Source: JAGLOK01 sp963677605
GTDB taxonomy: Bacteria > Bacillota > Clostridia > Christensenellales > UMGS416
Assembly: GCA_963677605.2 (NCBI GenBank)
Contig: CAXXDX010000007.1
Coordinates: forward strand, 992,001-1,056,000
DNA: 64,000 nucleotides
Reading direction: 5' to 3'
The number at the start of each line of letters is the position of its first letter. The stretch's first letter is position 1. The position numbers and the translations under genes were made by a program. Positions 41,206-50,604 of the stretch are shown here, piece by piece. A model generated the notes under the pieces. The model worked only from the letters and a program-made list of their open reading frames with translations. It searched no databases and was not told the origin of the DNA.

Positions 41206-42369
41206 TCATTTTGCAAGTTCATATATATTTACTATATCACCAACACTCAGCTTAACAAATTTACCGTCGCTGCCCAGCTTTTCTGCCATTTCGCGGAACC
41301 GGTCAGTGGGAAGCTCCATTTCTGCAAATGATGTTGGCATACCTATCGACTTTGCAAACTTTACATAACAGTTGATTCCTTCAAGCGCTATCTGTTCATC
41401 GTCACCGAAGTCATCTGCTACCCCCCATACTCTTTGAGCAAACTGCTTAAAGCGGGACAGGTCATGCTTATAAACATACTTCATCCAAGCGGGGAAGATT
41501 ACTGCCAGTCCTGCACCGTGTGCAGTGTCCGGGTATATTGCACCCATTTCGTGCTGTATGTGGTGGGAAGCCCAGTCGCCTTCGCGGCCGGTGCTCAACA
41601 GATTATTGTGAGCTATGGTTGATGCCCACATAATTTGTGCACGCGCATTGTAGTCCTTAGGATCTCTCATAGCTGTTTGAGCATGTAGTATTACAGTTTG
41701 CATCGTGGCTTCGCACATCCTGTCGGTAAAATCAACATCTTTGGTATTGGTGAAATAGCGCTCCATTACATGGGCAAGGATGTCCATAATGCCACATGCA
41801 GTCTGGTAGGGAGGCAGTGTGAATGTAAGCTCCGGATTGAGTATTGCAAACTCAGGAATGATATATTCGCTTTTACAGCCTGTTTTGATACTTGTATCAT
41901 CATTGTTAATTACACAGGAATTGCTGGATTCGCTTCCTGTTGCGGCAAGTGTTAAAACAGCGCCTATTGGCAGAGCTTGTTTTGCGGATAAAGTTTTCTT
42001 GTGCTTAAAAAAGTCCCACACATCGCCTTCATAAGGCACACCGATTGCAACAGCTTTTGCAGAATCGATTACGCTTCCTCCGCCTACTGCTAAGATACAG
42101 TCTACGTCATTTTCTCTGCAAAGTTTGATGCCCTCGTATACGAGGCTCAGCCTTGGATTGGGCATTACTCCGCCAAGCTCCACATATTCAAGATTTGCTT
42201 TTTCAAGCGATTCAATAATCCTGTCGTAGAGCCCGCTTCGTTTTATTGAGCCGCCGCCGTAATGCAAAAGAACTTTTTTGTATTTTTTTGAAATCTCTTC
42301 TCCGACGGTATTTTCCGTGTTTTTGCCGAAAATGATTTTTGTTTTATTTTGAAAAATGAAATTATCCAT
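41206..42369 (-). CDS. Iron-containing alcohol dehydrogenase (butanol dehydrogenase-like)
   Basis: A 387-residue group III alcohol dehydrogenase similar to NAD(P)H-dependent butanol dehydrogenases. The nucleotide loop is LAVGGGSVIDSAKAVAIG near 94-111. Metal ligands are in MDILAHVMERYF (Asp, His), SHHIQHEMGA and DTAHGAGLAV. It reduces aldehydes to alcohols, disposing of reducing equivalents in fermentation. ATG 42369 was chosen because AGGAAA precedes it and MDNFIFQNKTKI is the usual family start; an upstream in-frame ATG adds an unrelated leader. It is followed eight bases later by the AI-2E-like gene. Confidence 0.93.
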   Translation of the reverse strand: MDNFIFQNKTKIIFGKNTENTVGEEISKKYKKVLLHYGGGSIKRSGLYDRIIESLEKANLEYVELGGVMPNPRLSLVYEGIKLCRENDVDCILAVGGGSVIDSAKAVAIGVPYEGDVWDFFKHKKTLSAKQALPIGAVLTLAATGSESSNSCVINNDDTSIKTGCKSEYIIPEFAILNPELTFTLPPYQTACGIMDILAHVMERYFTNTKDVDFTDRMCEATMQTVILHAQTAMRDPKDYNARAQIMWASTIAHNNLLSTGREGDWASHHIQHEMGAIYPDTAHGAGLAVIFPAWMKYVYKHDLSRFKQFAQRVWGVADDFGDDEQIALEGINCYVKFAKSIGMPTSFAEMELPTDRFREMAEKLGSDGKFVKLSVGDIVNIYELAK

Positions 42370-42498
42370 ATTTTTTCCTATCTGTTGTTTTAATATAATT
42401 ATATTTTTTATGGTTATTAAAGTCAAAAATAAATAAGGTTGCAAACAAAAAACATGCTGCGATATAATGAATATACATAAATATAAAGGAGGCAGACT

Positions 42499-42840
42499 AT
42501 GGAAGATTGCATATTCTGTAAAATAGTAAAAGGGGAGATACCTTGCACAAAAGTATATGAAGATGAATATACTTTGGCATTCAATGATATTTCACCGAAA
42601 GCACCTATTCATGTGGTTGTTATACCCAAAAAGCATTTATCAAATATAATTGAGCTTTCGGAAGAATCCGAACTTGCTTGCGCAATGGCTCGTGCTGTTG
42701 CTGAAGTTGCAAAGAATCTTGATATAGATAAAAGCGGATTCAGAACTGTTGCAAACACAGGACATAATGGCGGACAAAGTGTAAATCACTTCCATTATCA
42801 TGTGCTTGCTGGTAAAGTTTTTGGTGAAAACTTCGGTTAA
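42499..42840 (+). CDS. HIT family protein (histidine triad nucleotide-binding, HinT-like)
   Basis: A 113-residue HIT protein of the HinT branch. It has CIFCKIVKGEIPCTKVYEDE at the start and the histidine triad VNHFHYHVLAG near 95-105. HinT enzymes hydrolyse purine nucleoside phosphoramidates and adenylates. The full family length is present. AAAGGAGG precedes the ATG by seven bases. Confidence 0.94.
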   Translation: MEDCIFCKIVKGEIPCTKVYEDEYTLAFNDISPKAPIHVVVIPKKHLSNIIELSEESELACAMARAVAEVAKNLDIDKSGFRTVANTGHNGGQSVNHFHYHVLAGKVFGENFG

Positions 42841-42866
42841 TATAGAAATTTCCATTTAAAAAACGG

Positions 42867-42895
42867 TTGACATCATAAGGGCCTATTAGTATAAT
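42867..42895 (+). promoter_or_regulatory. Consensus sigma-A promoter of rpsU
   Basis: TTGACA (42867-42872) and TATAAT (42890-42895) with a 17-base spacer are a perfect match to the consensus. Transcription would start near 42902, leaving a leader of about 108 bases before rpsU. Confidence 0.9.
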
Positions 42896-43009
42896 AACCA
42901 TTGTGTTTTTTAGGGAACTGTATTATAAATCATGCAGAGACCATTAGGATTTAAATAGGAAATAAATTCTAAGAACACAAGCCCTTATTATGGAAGGGGG
43001 GAAACAAGC

Positions 43010-43189
43010 ATGTCAGAAGTAAGAGTTGGGGAGAATGAATCTCTCGAAAGCGCATTACGCAGATTCAAACGCAAATGTGCACGCAGCGGAGTGTTAGCAG
43101 AAGTGCGCAAGCGTGAGCACTATGAAAAGCCCAGCGTGAAAAGAAAAAAGAAAGCTGAAGCTGCAAGAAAGAAGCGTAATAAACGCTAA
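43010..43189 (+). CDS. rpsU: 30S ribosomal protein S21
   Basis: A 59-residue basic protein starting MSEVRVGENESLESALRRFK, followed by KCARSGVLAEVRKREHYEKP and a Lys/Arg-rich tail, which is S21 throughout. It binds the small ribosomal subunit near the anti-Shine-Dalgarno region. AAGGGGGG lies eight bases before the ATG. It has its own consensus promoter and a GAAA-loop hairpin after the stop. Confidence 0.97.
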   Translation: MSEVRVGENESLESALRRFKRKCARSGVLAEVRKREHYEKPSVKRKKKAEAARKKRNKR

Positions 43190-43204
43190 TAATCAAAAAA
43201 TGAT

Positions 43205-43226
43205 ATGCATCGCGAAAGCGGTGCAT
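43205..43226 (+). terminator. Hairpin terminator of rpsU
   Basis: ATGCATCGC (43205-43213) pairs with GCGGTGCAT (43218-43226) through one G-U pair, closed by a stable GAAA tetraloop and followed by TTAATTT. Confidence 0.7.
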
Positions 43227-43374
43227 TTAATTTACCATAAAATTAAAACAACATTAAAACTTTATTATCTTTCCTTGATATTATTGAATAAAAATTTATC
43301 TGATTGTATTATGTTTCTGTAATAGTGATGCATTAAACAAACAGCTGATATTCCGTAAAAAAAGAGAGGATAAT

Positions 43375-44655
43375 ATGCACGTAATATATTCAAACGAATC
43401 ATTTATACCCCAGTATGACGGAGTGGCAATCTGTGTACAAAACTATGCGGGGATTATCAACGAAAAATATGGGGAAAGTTATGTTCTTGTACCCGCTCAT
43501 GAAGGCAGAGAAGAGATTGACTTTGATTATGAAGTGCTTGAATGTCCTTCTTCCAGCATTAAAATTGCAAGTCAATATAAAATATGCCTTCCTATGCCAG
43601 TCAAGCTTAAAAACCGAATAGATGACATTCCTGCTGACATTGTCCACTCTCATTGCCCTTTTATAACAGGACTTTTGGCATCAAGGATAGCCAAACAGAT
43701 GGATGTGCCGCATATATCAACATTTCACTCGAAGTACAAAGATGATGTTAACCTGAGACTTAAAATGAATGTGGATCTCCCTGGTGAAATGGTTGCAAAG
43801 TATGTAGCGGCATACTATGAAAAATGTGACTATGTATGGACAGTGAACCATGGGACGGCAAAGACACTAGAGGAATATGGGTATAAAGGAGACATTACAA
43901 TCATGCCGAATGGCTGTGACATGCCTATAACTCAAAGAGATGATGTTTTCCGCAGAGAAATCATAAATCAATACGGATTTGACGCAGATGCACCATTACT
44001 GTTGTTTGTCGGCAGGCTTACTTTTTTAAAGAATGTTCATCTTATAGTTGAAGCTCTTGCTGCACTTAGAAGGCGGGGAAAGAAATTTAACATGCTTTTT
44101 GTGGGAAGCGGTGAAAATGAAGACAAGCTAAGGACTATGGTTAAAGAATTTTCGCTTCATGACAGTGTGAAATTCGCAGGCAAAATATTAGACAGACAGG
44201 AGCTTAGGAAAATTTATTCGAGCAGCGATTTACTTGTTTTCCCGTCTCTTTATGATAATGCACCGCTTGTCGTAAGAGAAGCTGCAGCTTGCGGAGTCTC
44301 TTCGCTTCTTTTAAAAGGAAGCAATTCAGCCGAAGGAGTTATTGACGGCAGAAACGGCATATTGGCAGAAGAGCGTGTTGAAGATATTGCTCTTGCAATA
44401 AACGATGCGATAACACATGCAAATCTTAGAGAGCTTGGAGAGCGTGCAAGAGAGACTATATATATATCATGGGATGATGTAATGAAAAAGGTAGTAAACG
44501 AATATGACAGAATTATGGTTGAGCATAGCAAAAAACCCAAGACAAAAAGCAGGCTGAAGTCATTATATGATGTTGATTTGGAAGAAGACTACAACATAAG
44601 CTTTAGGCGCAAGATGAAAGCATTGTATAAAAACTGGACCGACTCAAGGGTATAA
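43375..44655 (+). CDS. Glycosyltransferase family 4 (glycolipid synthase-like)
   Basis: A 426-residue GT-B glycosyltransferase of family GT4. The N-terminal acceptor domain opens with YSNESFIPQYDGVAICVQNY and includes VHSHCPFITGLLASRIAK. The C-terminal donor domain has FVGRLTFLKNVHLIVEALA near 205-224 and the E-x7-E motif with VFPSLYDNAPLVVREAAACG near 289-308. It resembles enzymes that glucosylate diacylglycerol or make mono- and diglycosyl lipids, but acceptor and sugar cannot be read from sequence. The final 60 residues are charged, typical of membrane-surface binding. AGAGAGGA precedes the ATG. Confidence 0.88.
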   Translation: MHVIYSNESFIPQYDGVAICVQNYAGIINEKYGESYVLVPAHEGREEIDFDYEVLECPSSSIKIASQYKICLPMPVKLKNRIDDIPADIVHSHCPFITGLLASRIAKQMDVPHISTFHSKYKDDVNLRLKMNVDLPGEMVAKYVAAYYEKCDYVWTVNHGTAKTLEEYGYKGDITIMPNGCDMPITQRDDVFRREIINQYGFDADAPLLLFVGRLTFLKNVHLIVEALAALRRRGKKFNMLFVGSGENEDKLRTMVKEFSLHDSVKFAGKILDRQELRKIYSSSDLLVFPSLYDNAPLVVREAAACGVSSLLLKGSNSAEGVIDGRNGILAEERVEDIALAINDAITHANLRELGERARETIYISWDDVMKKVVNEYDRIMVEHSKKPKTKSRLKSLYDVDLEEDYNISFRRKMKALYKNWTDSRV

Positions 44656-44676
44656 AATATATAAATTAAGACATTT

Positions 44677-44714
44677 AAGACGCAAATTCCGACATTTAAG
44701 AGGATTTGCGTCTT
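44677..44714 (+). terminator. Terminator after the GT4 gene
   Basis: AAGACGCAAA (44677-44686) pairs with TTTGCGTCTT (44705-44714), extended by TCC/GGA, with T-rich sequence after it. The 11-bp direct repeat GACATTTAAGA occurs at 44670-44680 and 44691-44701. Confidence 0.7.
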
Positions 44715-44751
44715 TGTATAATGCAAGTATGTTATAATACTGAATACTATT

Positions 44752-46062
44752 ATGGCAAAAGGCTTTTTTAAAAATATAGCATTATTTCTTTTCGCTCTGA
44801 CACTTATTACACTGTCATTTCAGAGCGTTGTTTTTGCGCAGGGAGAAAAAGCCGTTGTTATCAATGTTCATGGTGAAATAAACGATGCTCTGGTGGCTTA
44901 TCTTGACAGGGAAGTTCAAAATGCACAGGATAACAGCGCTGATGTGATTATTATAGATATTGACACGTGGGGCGGCTTCATAGCTTCCGCAGAAAGAATT
45001 CATAATATTTTATCAGAAGTTTCGATACCGACAATAGCATACATTTCTCAAAAAGCTGTTTCGGCGGGAGTAATGGTAACCATATCGTGCGACTATGTTG
45101 CAATGGTACCGGGTTCTCATTCGGGAGCGGCGGAAACTATACCAAACGATGAAAAAACGCTTTCTGTATGGGTTGGACTGTTGACGGCAGCTGCCGAGGA
45201 AGCTGGAAGACCTGTAGATGTGGTCCGCGCTATGGCTGACAAAAGAGAGGTAATTGATGGGCTTTCTACTGAAGGCCAACTTTTGGATATTACTGCCCAA
45301 AAAGCCGTGGAATACGGGTATGCCGATGTTGTTGCATCCTCGCATGAAGAAGCGCTGGCTTACTTTGGATTTGACGGATATATAATAACAACGGCAGAAG
45401 TTACTACGGCGGACACTGTTGCACGCATTTTAACAGGCCAGATCGCTCTTACAATACTGTTTACAGCAGCTGTGTTTTTCATGATTCTTGAAGTATTCAC
45501 TGCAGGTTTCGGACTGTTTGGAATTCTTTCGATTGCATGCTTTGTGCTATACTTTTTTGGCGGTGTTATAGCAGGATTTACTGAGTGGTGGGCTGTTGTT
45601 TTGTTCGCTATCGGAGCGATATTTTTGATAATTGAATTTATTATCCCGGGCTTTGGAGTGTTTGGGATAATCGGGATTGTGTTCACTCTCTTTGGTCTTA
45701 TGTTTGCTGCCAGAAGCTTTAGGGATTTTATCTTAAGCGGTGGGATAACGCTGGCTGTTGCAATAATATCGATCCCTATAATGTTTAAACTGTTCGGACG
45801 ACTTAAGATATTTGATAAAATTATACTTAAACATGGTGAGACAAGCGATCAGGGTTATTTGGCTCCCAGTGAGAATACAATAAGCGCAATTGGAAAAGAA
45901 GGGATTACAGTTACTGACCTTCGTCCTGCAGGGATGGCGAAAATTGACGGAATGAGGATGGATGTTATCTCTCATGAGGGATTTATTAAGCAGGGAACCA
46001 ATGTAAAAGTCATAAACACATCAGGCAACAGAATAGTTGTGGAAAAAACGGATTCCGAATAA
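44752..46062 (+). CDS. NfeD family membrane-bound protease (ClpP-class)
   Basis: A 436-residue NfeD protein. It has a signal segment (about 7-29), a ClpP-like Ser protease domain (about 32-205) with AVSAGVMVTISC holding the probable nucleophile Ser, then four or five membrane helices (about 225-350), and a C-terminal OB-fold NfeD domain (about 370-436, KEGITVTDLRPAGMAKIDGM). Archaeal homologues cut stomatin-like proteins; no stomatin gene is adjacent. No ribosome site is seen; an extended -10 (TGTTATAAT, box at 44733-44738) ends 13 bases before the ATG, so the leader is only about six bases. Confidence 0.92.
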   Translation: MAKGFFKNIALFLFALTLITLSFQSVVFAQGEKAVVINVHGEINDALVAYLDREVQNAQDNSADVIIIDIDTWGGFIASAERIHNILSEVSIPTIAYISQKAVSAGVMVTISCDYVAMVPGSHSGAAETIPNDEKTLSVWVGLLTAAAEEAGRPVDVVRAMADKREVIDGLSTEGQLLDITAQKAVEYGYADVVASSHEEALAYFGFDGYIITTAEVTTADTVARILTGQIALTILFTAAVFFMILEVFTAGFGLFGILSIACFVLYFFGGVIAGFTEWWAVVLFAIGAIFLIIEFIIPGFGVFGIIGIVFTLFGLMFAARSFRDFILSGGITLAVAIISIPIMFKLFGRLKIFDKIILKHGETSDQGYLAPSENTISAIGKEGITVTDLRPAGMAKIDGMRMDVISHEGFIKQGTNVKVINTSGNRIVVEKTDSE

Positions 46063-46168
46063 GTTCGTTTACAAACTATTAATATTTTTATGAAACTGCA
46101 GTCAATTTATCATATTACACTACATTCGTAAAGTACTTTTAGATTTAGTAAATTATGAGGTGAATGAT

Positions 46169-46756
46169 ATGAAAAAAATATTTATTTTAGGGTTGGCAAC
46201 AGTAGCATTGTTATTTGTATTTTCAGCATGTATGCCTCAACAGGCAGATGTAACAGCAGAAACCAATGTACAGCAAGAACAATTAACTAACAACACTACA
46301 CACGAAGTGTCACTTGATTATGGCGCTAAAGGCGCTATGGAAAGCACTGATTATACAATAGAGGAAATGCTTAGTTATGCGATTCAGGACGAATATCTTG
46401 CTAGACAGGAATATGAGTCTATAATTGAAGAATTTGGAGATGTAAGACCTTATACAAACATCATTAAGGCTGAAGAAACGCACATCGCAATGCTTAAGGA
46501 TGTTTACAATGATTATGGGTTTAGTATTCCGGAAGACAATGCAATTGAGTATGTGATGATACCGGAAAACCTTGACGACACATATGCTATAGGCGTCCAG
46601 GCTGAGATTGACAACATTGCAATGTATGAGAAATTCCTCGAGCAGGAAGATTTGCCTGATGACATAAGGGAAGTATTTGTTGAACTGAGAGATGCGTCTG
46701 AAAATCATCTTGCTGCCTTTGAAAAAGGACCGAGAGGAAACGGACGAAACTGGTAA
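46169..46756 (+). CDS. DUF2202 lipoprotein (ferritin-like fold)
   Basis: A 195-residue lipoprotein starting MKKIFILGLATVALLFVFSAC (lipobox SAC). The mature part is a DUF2202 domain with ferritin-like helices: LSYAIQDEYLARQEYESIIE near 70-89, IKAEETHIAMLKDVYNDYG near 102-120 and GVQAEIDNIAMYEKFLEQED near 146-165. These Glu/His positions match the metal-ligand pattern of ferritin-like domains, though an activity is not established. ATG 46169 has GAGGTG six bases upstream; a GTG at 46160 is inside that ribosome site. It is a single-gene unit. Confidence 0.85.
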   Translation: MKKIFILGLATVALLFVFSACMPQQADVTAETNVQQEQLTNNTTHEVSLDYGAKGAMESTDYTIEEMLSYAIQDEYLARQEYESIIEEFGDVRPYTNIIKAEETHIAMLKDVYNDYGFSIPEDNAIEYVMIPENLDDTYAIGVQAEIDNIAMYEKFLEQEDLPDDIREVFVELRDASENHLAAFEKGPRGNGRNW

Positions 46757-46770
46757 TATGAATTAGTTTT

Positions 46771-46794
46771 AAGGCTGTCTCTGTGGACAGCCTT
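46771..46794 (+). terminator. Intrinsic terminator of the DUF2202 gene
   Basis: AAGGCTGTC (46771-46779) pairs with GACAGCCTT (46786-46794) around TCTGTG, followed by TTTTATTT. Confidence 0.88.
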
Positions 46795-46976
46795 TTTTAT
46801 TTGCCAAATTAACAGACATATATCTTTCATAAGTTCGTTTTATGGTTTTTTTAACTGTGCTGTGATAAAATCTTTATGCTATAATATTATTTTAAGAACC
46901 AATAAATGGTTTGGTTCTATGATAAATACGAAAAAATAAAAATGAGCAATTTATTTATTAGGCTCGGAGGATTTAT

Positions 46977-47948
46977 TTGGATAAAGAACTGGCAGTAAGT
47001 TATATTGATTTTACTTCAGCAGATGAGCTTTCAAAGCTTTTTGGTACTTTCGATGCAAATATAAAGGTATTGGAAAGTGAAACCAACGTTTTTATAAGCG
47101 CAAATGACACGCATCTTGAAGTGAAGGGCAGCGAAGAAGATGTAGAAGTTGCGTCTGCTGTTATACGAAAAATTCAGGAAATGCTTGAAAACAATGAGCA
47201 TATAGATGTAAATAAGATACGCTATGCTGTAGAGCTTGCCCGTGAAGGCAATGCTGAGCTGATATCTCAGGTAATGAGCGATGTCGTGCTTGTTACTCAC
47301 CGCGGAAAACCTATTAAATGCAAAACATTGGGGCAGCAGAAATATGTGAACCTAATGCGCAAAAATACAGTAACATTTGGTGTTGGGCCTGCCGGCACCG
47401 GAAAAACATATCTTGCAATGGCAATGGCAGTGCTTGCGCTTAAAAACAAGGATGTATCCAGAATAATACTTACAAGGCCTGCTGTTGAAGCCGGAGAAAA
47501 CCTTGGATTTTTGCCTGGTGACCTGCAAACCAAGGTCGATCCTTATCTGAGACCGCTGTATGATGCACTATACGAGATGATGGGAACTGAATCTTATATG
47601 AAACTTTCCGAACGCGGAGTTATTGAAGTGGCTCCGATGGCGTACATGCGAGGACGCTCCTTAAATGATGCATTTGTCGTGTTGGATGAAGCTCAGAATA
47701 CAACAACAGAGCAGATGAAGATGTTTTTAACCAGACTGGGAGAAGGGTCCAAGATGGTTATAACAGGCGATATCACGCAGATTGATCTTCCTTCAGGGAA
47801 GAAAAGCGGGTTGAAAGATGCCGTTGAAATTTTAGATGGTGTAAAAGATATTGGCATCACATATCTTACATCGAGAGACGTAGTGCGGCATCAGCTTGTA
47901 AGGCGGATTATAAACGCTTATGAAGGACGGGGCAAAAGGAAGAAATAA
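46977..47948 (+). CDS. PhoH family NTPase (TTG start)
   Basis: A 323-residue PhoH-like protein with an N-terminal KH-like domain (about 10-75) and a P-loop NTPase domain. Walker A is GPAGTGKTYLA near 140-150, Walker B is FVVLDEAQNTT near 228, and ITGDITQIDLPSGKKSGL follows. It is believed to act on RNA in ribosome maturation with YbeY. The start is TTG at 46977, with GGAGG six bases upstream and no better codon nearby. It heads the conserved phoH-pgpH-ybeY-era-recO run, and its TAA overlaps the next ATG by one base. Confidence 0.94.
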   Translation: MDKELAVSYIDFTSADELSKLFGTFDANIKVLESETNVFISANDTHLEVKGSEEDVEVASAVIRKIQEMLENNEHIDVNKIRYAVELAREGNAELISQVMSDVVLVTHRGKPIKCKTLGQQKYVNLMRKNTVTFGVGPAGTGKTYLAMAMAVLALKNKDVSRIILTRPAVEAGENLGFLPGDLQTKVDPYLRPLYDALYEMMGTESYMKLSERGVIEVAPMAYMRGRSLNDAFVVLDEAQNTTTEQMKMFLTRLGEGSKMVITGDITQIDLPSGKKSGLKDAVEILDGVKDIGITYLTSRDVVRHQLVRRIINAYEGRGKRKK

Positions 47949-50083
47949 TGAATAGAGATAAGCTGAAAACTAAGGGGAAAAGCAAAAAAAGCAAACCAAA
48001 GAAAGTGTTTGTAAGAATATTGATTGCACTCGTTACGTATATTATTGTTTTTCTTATTCTGGCTGCAACCTCTGTTCCACAGCAGCATGCGCTTGAAGTT
48101 GGACAGGTTTCTCCTGTTACCATAAAAGCTCCAAGAAATATTGTTGACCAGTATTCCACAGATATAAAAATTGAAGAAGCGCGGGATAATGTAAGCCCTA
48201 AATATACTCAGGATGACAATATTACTGATGAAGTGGCACGCAATGTAGATGGATTCTATAGTTTGCTGGACGGCGTTCGCGAAATGGGCGATATTGAAAA
48301 GGAAAGAAAGCAGGATCTTGCCGGAGAATCTGCTTCGTTTGTGCCATACGACAGCGATTTTCTAAGCGATATGCAGGAAGAAATGGATTCTCGTTTTACA
48401 AAAGGCGAGATATTGGCACTATTGGAACTTTCAGAAGAAGAGTATGCAAGCGTTTTGGACAAGGCTAAAACGCTCATAACTAATGCTATGGAAGCCGGTG
48501 TTAAAGACTCAGCTCTTGAAGATACGGTTTCTTCGCTTATTCAGCAGCTGATAAGCCCGATAAATAATTTCTCTGAAAATGCTCAGAGTGTCGGTATGGC
48601 TATTATATCTGTTATGCTTAAAGCTAACTTCTTTTATGACGCAGAATCTACGGATGCAGCAAGGGACGCGGCGGAAGCTTCTGTGGATGAAGTTATGTAC
48701 ATGCAGGGTGAAAACATTGTACGTGAGGGTGAAAGGATTGATCAGCCTCAGTATGAAATGCTTAAATCATTGGGTATGGTTGCAGATACCGGAATAAACT
48801 ATACGAGATTTATTGCGCTTGCGGCAATTGTGCTTGTACTGTTTTTGGTTTTTGCGTTTTACCTTGACATCGCACATAAGAACGTTATATCATCACCAAA
48901 ACTTCTGCTTACACTTAGCGCACTTACAACGATATCGCTTTTGGTAAGCTGGGGCGGAAGCCTTATAAATCAATATATTGTTCCCGTGTATTTTGCGGCA
49001 TTCATATGTGTAATGATGGTAGATAAGAAATCGCTCGCACTGGTGTTTAACGCTATGCTTTCTATACTTGCTTCAATAATGTTTATAAGGTTTGGCGAAT
49101 CAATTGCACTGCAGGTGCTTATAGCATCGCTTATTGCAGGAGCGATAACGGTTATATTATTTAAAAAGCTAACACAAAGGGCAACTCTTATGATAGCTGG
49201 GCTTGTTTCGGGGCTGGCAGTCGGTGTTATATACGTGATTTTCTCTCTGATGAATTATGAACACTGGATGGATATGCTTATGAACGGCGGGCTGGGGCTT
49301 GCGTCTGGGCTTATAACTTCAGTGCTTGCAATTGGCACGCTTCCAATGTGGGAATCTGTTTTCAGAATGCTAACGCCAATGAAGCTTCTTGAGATCGCAA
49401 ACCCGAATCAACCTCTTTTAAAGCAGCTTTTAAATGAAGCGCCAGGCACATATCACCATTCGATAATGGTTGGAAATATGGCAGAACGCGCAGCAGAATC
49501 CATTGGCGCAAATTCGTTCCTTGTAAGAGCTGGAGCCTATTATCATGATATAGGAAAACTCAAGCGTCCTTACTTTTTCGTAGAAAATCAGCAGGGAAGA
49601 AACAATCCTCATGACAATATCAAGCCGGATCTTTCAACCCGAATAATAACTTCCCATTTGTCCGACGGTGTTGAACTTGCTAAAAAGGCAAAACTTCCGC
49701 CTGCTATAATTGATTTGATAGCTCAGCATCATGGGAACTCGGCTGTGGCATATTTTTATTATAAAACAAAAGAAACAGCAGCAGAGCCGGATCTTGTAAA
49801 TATTGATGACTTTAGGTATAACGGACGTCCTCCTGTTTCAAAAGAAGCAGCTATACTTATGCTTGCAGATTCAGTTGAAGCAGCGGTACGCTCTATTGAT
49901 GACCCTTCAGCAAAAAGTGTACGCGATATGATTGATAAGATTATAAAAGGAAGGTTGGATGACGGTCAGCTTGGCGATTGCGCACTTACTATGAGGGAAA
50001 TTAAAATGATAGGCGATTCATTTATGATTGCACTGGTGGGGCTTTATCACGAGAGAGTTGAGTATCCCGAGGAGGCAAAGTGA
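47948..50083 (+). CDS. pgpH: PgpH-type 7TM-HD c-di-AMP phosphodiesterase
   Basis: A 711-residue protein with one membrane helix at about 22-41, an extracellular 7TMR-HDED domain (about 45-280), and six to seven helices (about 285-480). The C-terminal HD domain has HHSIMVGNMAERAAE near 501-515 and YYHDIGKLKRP near 534-544. Further His/Asp residues lie in IITSHLSDGVE, QHHGNS and MLADSVEAAVRS. Family members degrade cyclic di-AMP. It overlaps phoH by one base and ybeY by four. Confidence 0.94.
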   Translation: MNRDKLKTKGKSKKSKPKKVFVRILIALVTYIIVFLILAATSVPQQHALEVGQVSPVTIKAPRNIVDQYSTDIKIEEARDNVSPKYTQDDNITDEVARNVDGFYSLLDGVREMGDIEKERKQDLAGESASFVPYDSDFLSDMQEEMDSRFTKGEILALLELSEEEYASVLDKAKTLITNAMEAGVKDSALEDTVSSLIQQLISPINNFSENAQSVGMAIISVMLKANFFYDAESTDAARDAAEASVDEVMYMQGENIVREGERIDQPQYEMLKSLGMVADTGINYTRFIALAAIVLVLFLVFAFYLDIAHKNVISSPKLLLTLSALTTISLLVSWGGSLINQYIVPVYFAAFICVMMVDKKSLALVFNAMLSILASIMFIRFGESIALQVLIASLIAGAITVILFKKLTQRATLMIAGLVSGLAVGVIYVIFSLMNYEHWMDMLMNGGLGLASGLITSVLAIGTLPMWESVFRMLTPMKLLEIANPNQPLLKQLLNEAPGTYHHSIMVGNMAERAAESIGANSFLVRAGAYYHDIGKLKRPYFFVENQQGRNNPHDNIKPDLSTRIITSHLSDGVELAKKAKLPPAIIDLIAQHHGNSAVAYFYYKTKETAAEPDLVNIDDFRYNGRPPVSKEAAILMLADSVEAAVRSIDDPSAKSVRDMIDKIIKGRLDDGQLGDCALTMREIKMIGDSFMIALVGLYHERVEYPEEAK

Positions 50084-50559
50084 GCGTTTATATTGAAAAT
50101 GGCGGTTTGGTTGATGATGAGCTGAAAGATACAATTATTAAATCTATAGAAAAAAGCATTCAAATGATGCTGCCGGATGAAAAAACCAGCGTTTCACTGA
50201 CATTTTGCGATGATACATATATAAGGCAGTTGAATGAGCAGTATAGAGGGATTAATAAAGAAACTGATGTTTTGTCATTTCCTCTATTGGAGGCCAACTC
50301 TGTTGGAAATGTTAATTATTCGGAGTTGGATTTTGACCCGGAAACAGAAGAGCTAATGCTGGGAGACATTGTGATTTCAGTGGAAAGAGCTAAGGATCAA
50401 GCGGTTCAATATGGACATAAGCTTGAAAGAGAACTTTGTTATCTCTGTGTACACTCTGTTTTGCATCTTTTCGGTTATGACCATATGAATGATGATGATA
50501 AAAATATTATGCGTCAAAAAGAAGAACAGATACTTGCTGAACTGGGAATTGAAAGATAA
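50080..50559 (+). CDS. ybeY: Endoribonuclease YbeY
   Basis: A 159-residue YbeY. The zinc-binding signature HSVLHLFGYDHMNDDD lies near 126-141, and NKETDVLSFPL near 67-77 matches the family. It takes part in 16S rRNA processing and quality control. The start is GTG at 50080 overlapping the pgpH stop (GTGA), with GGAGG a few bases upstream inside pgpH. Confidence 0.95.
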   Translation: MSVYIENGGLVDDELKDTIIKSIEKSIQMMLPDEKTSVSLTFCDDTYIRQLNEQYRGINKETDVLSFPLLEANSVGNVNYSELDFDPETEELMLGDIVISVERAKDQAVQYGHKLERELCYLCVHSVLHLFGYDHMNDDDKNIMRQKEEQILAELGIER

Positions 50560-50604
50560 TATGTTTTGTCTATGAAACTATTTTGTAGACCAAAGGAGAT
50601 ATAA

